A DNA stretch of 8,428 bases from Acetivibrio sp964466645 (GTDB lineage: Bacteria; Bacillota; Clostridia; Acetivibrionales; Acetivibrionaceae): the NCBI GenBank assembly GCA_964466645.1, contig CAYXPB010000234.1, positions 1-8,428 of the forward strand. Reading direction: 5' to 3'. Of the stretch, positions 6,029 through 8,428 are shown piece after piece. Position numbers and translations under genes: made by a program. Below the pieces are notes generated by a model, which did not search any database, was not told the DNA's origin, and worked only from the letters and a program-made list of their open reading frames with translations. Numbering within the stretch: position 1 is the stretch's first letter; every line of letters starts with the position of its first letter.

Positions 6029-7393
6029 AGTACTCCTTAGCCTGTTTTTAAAATCACAACACTTACTTATAAAACTCTTTGCAAAATCTATATTGCCCCA
6101 TAGGTGCAAGTGTGGGTATCCTGCATAAACTGAACTTGTACCAAAAACTCCCTCCCAACTTTTACCCGAACTTTTTATAGCCTTAAAGGTTTTACCACTA
6201 TTATCACTTATGGAATAATGGAATTCATGGGCATTGATGCCCTGACCTTTATTACAAAACAAATTGTCTTCATTGGCCTTTAAAAAAACATACCCAAAGT
6301 TTTGCAGCTTTTTAGTCAGTATTGACTTTGTATCTATTGCACCAACCATTTTATATTTCCCTTTGTCTGCTGCTATTGTTTTGCCCAAATACATAAAGCC
6401 ACCACATTCTGCATAGGTGGGCAATCCATTTACTAATGAAGCTTTTATATTATTTAACATCGAAGTGTTCTTTGATAGCTTTTCCAAATATAATTCAGGA
6501 TAACCTCCACCTAATATAAGACCATCTATATCTTCCGGCAAAGCAACATCCTCAAGTGGCGAAAAGGGAATCAACATAGCACCCATTTGCCTCAAAAGCT
6601 CTAAATTATCCTCATAGTAAAAACAAAAAGCTTTGTCCCGTGCAACTGCTATTTTCACTGGATTTTGTTTTTCTATAACTACTTCTTCACAGACTAAAGG
6701 AGGTGCTGATTTTGCCAATGAAATAATAGCCTCCAAATCAATATATTCCTGTGCCATTTTAGCCAATATGCCTACTTTTTCATCGAGCAACGTAACTTCT
6801 TCTGCCGTAACCAAACCTAAGTGTCTGCTTTCAAATATTGCTATCTTTTGCCTTGGCATAAAACCTAAAACCTTAAGATTAAGATGTTTTTCAATACTAG
6901 CTTTATAACTTAGATACATTCCTTCTGAAATGTTGTTTAATATAACACCAACTATATGGTTTTGATAAAAATCCAGATATCCCTTTATCAATGCCACAAC
7001 AGAATAAGACATTCCGTCACAGTTAACAACTAAAATAACAGGTGTACCGGTTTTATTTGAAAGATCACAAGAAGAATATAAAACATTATCTAAACCTAAA
7101 CCGTCATAATAACCCATTACCCCTTCAATAACTGAAATATCTGAATTCTCGCTGTTCTTTTTTAAGAGATACTTTGTCACTTGTTCTCCACATAAAAACA
7201 AATCAAGGTTACGCGATTTTGCCCCAATTATCTCGGTATGAAACATAGGATCTATATAATCCGGTCCACACTTGAAGGCTGCTGTTTTTAAGCCTCTATT
7301 AATTAAGGCTCTTAACACGGCACATGTAATTGTTGTTTTTCCGCACCCGCTATTGGTGCCAGCAATCATAATTCTACTGCAATTATTGTTCAT
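6026..7393 (-). CDS. cbiA: Cobyrinate a,c-diamide synthase CbiA (CobB)
   Basis: ATP- and glutamine-dependent amidation of carboxylates a and c of cobyrinate. From the ATG at 7393 the product is 455 residues. The N-terminal ATPase domain carries the P-loop GTNSGCGKTT (12-21), KCGPDYIDPMFH and VIEGVMGYYDG. The C-terminal amidotransferase domain carries ILGGGYPEL (about 293-301), nucleophile Cys330 in YAECGGFMYLG, AHEFHYS, and YPHLHLWG with the catalytic His pair near 428/430. A GTG at 7402 is an alternative start; the ATG is preferred because GGTG at 7402-7405 then acts as its ribosome binding site. The start overlaps the end of cbiET by 11 bases (7383-7393), which suggests translational coupling. 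The anaerobic name CbiA is used because the host looks like an anaerobe; the aerobic CobB is a sequence relative acting on hydrogenobyrinate. Confidence 0.95.
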   Translation of the reverse strand: MNNNCSRIMIAGTNSGCGKTTITCAVLRALINRGLKTAAFKCGPDYIDPMFHTEIIGAKSRNLDLFLCGEQVTKYLLKKNSENSDISVIEGVMGYYDGLGLDNVLYSSCDLSNKTGTPVILVVNCDGMSYSVVALIKGYLDFYQNHIVGVILNNISEGMYLSYKASIEKHLNLKVLGFMPRQKIAIFESRHLGLVTAEEVTLLDEKVGILAKMAQEYIDLEAIISLAKSAPPLVCEEVVIEKQNPVKIAVARDKAFCFYYEDNLELLRQMGAMLIPFSPLEDVALPEDIDGLILGGGYPELYLEKLSKNTSMLNNIKASLVNGLPTYAECGGFMYLGKTIAADKGKYKMVGAIDTKSILTKKLQNFGYVFLKANEDNLFCNKGQGINAHEFHYSISDNSGKTFKAIKSSGKSWEGVFGTSSVYAGYPHLHLWGNIDFAKSFISKCCDFKNRLRST

Positions 7394-8428
7394 GTTTTTC
7401 ACCAGTTATTATATAAACAGGATTGTAGGCAATCATCATATTATAATTGCCTACAGGTCTATTCTTAGCACAATTAATACATACAGTTTTAGTTTTTAAA
7501 CTCAGCTCCTTAAACACCTCAGTTGCAGTAGTCAGAGTTTCTAATGTTATTGCATTGACAACCATTCTTATCTTTGGATTTATACTGTAAAGGTATTTAA
7601 TAATTTCCTTTAAATTTCCTCCGCTACCGCCAATAAAAGCTTTATCCGGAGTTGGCAGTTTCTTTATTTCCTCTAATGCTTCACCATATATAGGGATTGC
7701 ATTGAAGGCTCTAAGTTTTACGATATTTTCATATAGAAGTTCAAAGGCAGCTTTATTTTTTTCTATGGCATAAACAACACCTTCATAGGCCTTCCTTGCC
7801 ATCTCGATGGCAACCGAGCCTGTCCCTGCCCCAATATCAAAAACTATGTCCTCTCCCTTAATATTGAGGTTGTTAACAGAACACCATCTAACTTCTTCCT
7901 TTGTCATTGGTGCCTTATCCCTTAAAAAATCCTCATCAAACAAGGGCAGATTTTTATCTGTAAAGCATTGGTTTTCTATAAGCAATACAGATAAATCACA
8001 AAAGTTCAGCTTGGCTACTTCGTTTGCAGTTCCTACAAAAATCTTCTCATTATCCATCGAAAGATTTTCACCAACATAGACCTTAATATCCGAAAGCATA
8101 TTTTTACAAAGCTCCATACAGATTTTATCTGCTGTGTTTACTCCATCGGTAAGAACAAAAACATATTNNNNNNNNNNGGAAACATTTCCTAAAATGCTTT
8201 TGCTTCTACCGTGTAGACTTACTACATTAATATTTTCGTAGTTAACCCCTATTTTTGAACAGAAGTATTGCATACTGCTAACTCCACAAACCATTTTAAT
8301 AGAGCAATTTTCATTAAGCTTTGGTAGTAACGTCTTTGAAATAGAGAAAAAGCCAACGTCACCGGAAACCAACAGTGCAATACTTTGAGCAGTTGATTCA
8401 TTAACCCGGTCAATAATTTCGCCATATG
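7383..8428 (-). CDS. cbiET: Bifunctional CbiE/CbiT methyltransferase, 5' partial
   Basis: Fusion of CbiE (C-5 methyltransferase) and CbiT (C-15 methyltransferase and C-12 decarboxylase), which act on precorrin-6Y/cobalt-precorrin-6B to give precorrin-8. The frame is open to the window edge: upstream of the TTG at 8372 it continues YGEIIDRVNESTAQSIALLV, so the real start lies beyond 8428 and roughly 60 residues are missing. The CbiE part shows SGDVGFFS, VSLHGRSKSILGNVS, and after the N gap VFVLTDGVNTADKICMEL. The CbiT part shows FLRDKAPMTKEEVRW, then the SAM-binding VFDIGAGTGSVAIEM, YAIEKNKAAFELL, and KAFIGGSGGNLKEI. The 10 N at 8168-8177 keep the frame, and the residues on both sides fit the family spacing, so the true gap is probably close to 10 bases. 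The C-terminal end overlaps cbiA. Confidence 0.93.
   Translation of the reverse strand, partial: YGEIIDRVNESTAQSIALLVSGDVGFFSISKTLLPKLNENCSIKMVCGVSSMQYFCSKIGVNYENINVVSLHGRSKSILGNVSXXXXYVFVLTDGVNTADKICMELCKNMLSDIKVYVGENLSMDNEKIFVGTANEVAKLNFCDLSVLLIENQCFTDKNLPLFDEDFLRDKAPMTKEEVRWCSVNNLNIKGEDIVFDIGAGTGSVAIEMARKAYEGVVYAIEKNKAAFELLYENIVKLRAFNAIPIYGEALEEIKKLPTPDKAFIGGSGGNLKEIIKYLYSINPKIRMVVNAITLETLTTATEVFKELSLKTKTVCINCAKNRPVGNYNMMIAYNPVYIITGEKHEQ
8168..8177. other. Assembly gap (10 N)
   Basis: Ten undetermined bases inside the CbiE part of cbiET. Reading frame and spacing between GNVS and YVFVLTDG are as expected if about 10 bases are missing, so no large loss is implied. It marks the sequence as a draft, which matters for judging the frameshifts elsewhere in the window. 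Confidence 0.98.

Noticed and set aside
7807..8079. Plus-strand open frames inside the cobalamin operon (including 3346-3735, 3957-4199, 5186-5470, 6633-6908)
   Set aside because: They lie opposite well-conserved cobalamin genes and show no ribosome binding sites or recognisable domains.
8168..8177. Large insertion or deletion in cbiE at the N gap
   Set aside because: The reading frame and family spacing on both sides fit a gap of about 10 bases.

Overview
The window comes from a low-GC Firmicute, most likely an anaerobic member of the Clostridia. The reasons are the A/T-rich composition, strong AGGAGG-type ribosome binding sites, TTG/GTG starts, and the sequence style of the cobalamin enzymes. 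The species cannot be named from the sequence. A run of 10 N at 8168-8177 shows this is a draft assembly.

Right part, about 1819-8428, all on the minus strand. This is a tightly packed corrin-ring operon read from right to left: cbiET (5' end outside the window), cbiA, cbiP, cbiC, cbiB, then a pabB-type gene as the last visible member. Gaps are short or overlapping: 11-base overlap, 13, 29, 35 and 13 bases. The enzymes cover ring methylation and decarboxylation (CbiET), methyl migration giving cobyrinate (CbiC), amidation of side chains a and c (CbiA), amidation of b, d, e and g (CbiP), and attachment of the aminopropanol arm (CbiB). The upstream part of the operon, and any cobalamin riboswitch, would lie beyond 8428. 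The pabB gene would supply aminodeoxychorismate for p-aminobenzoate and folate, but it carries a one-base frameshift near its start.

Left part, about 1-1740, plus strand. This looks like a decayed accessory region. It starts with a dead toxin-antitoxin pair: a RelE/HigB-like toxin with frameshifts, then a HigA-like helix-turn-helix antitoxin with an in-frame stop. Two small acidic unknown genes follow (634-849 and 862-1152), then a possible hairpin terminator. Last is a short gene (about 1387-1665) that looks like the C-terminal remnant of a larger protein and appears frameshifted at its end. The two parts meet tail to tail in an 80-base gap without a convincing terminator.

I see no CRISPR array, tRNA, rRNA, insertion-sequence transposase or riboswitch, and no convincing evidence of an undescribed system. 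The points most worth checking are the pabB frameshift and its place in a cobalamin operon, the doubly inactivated toxin-antitoxin pair, and the fact that three separate frame breaks are each explained by one extra A on the coding strand.
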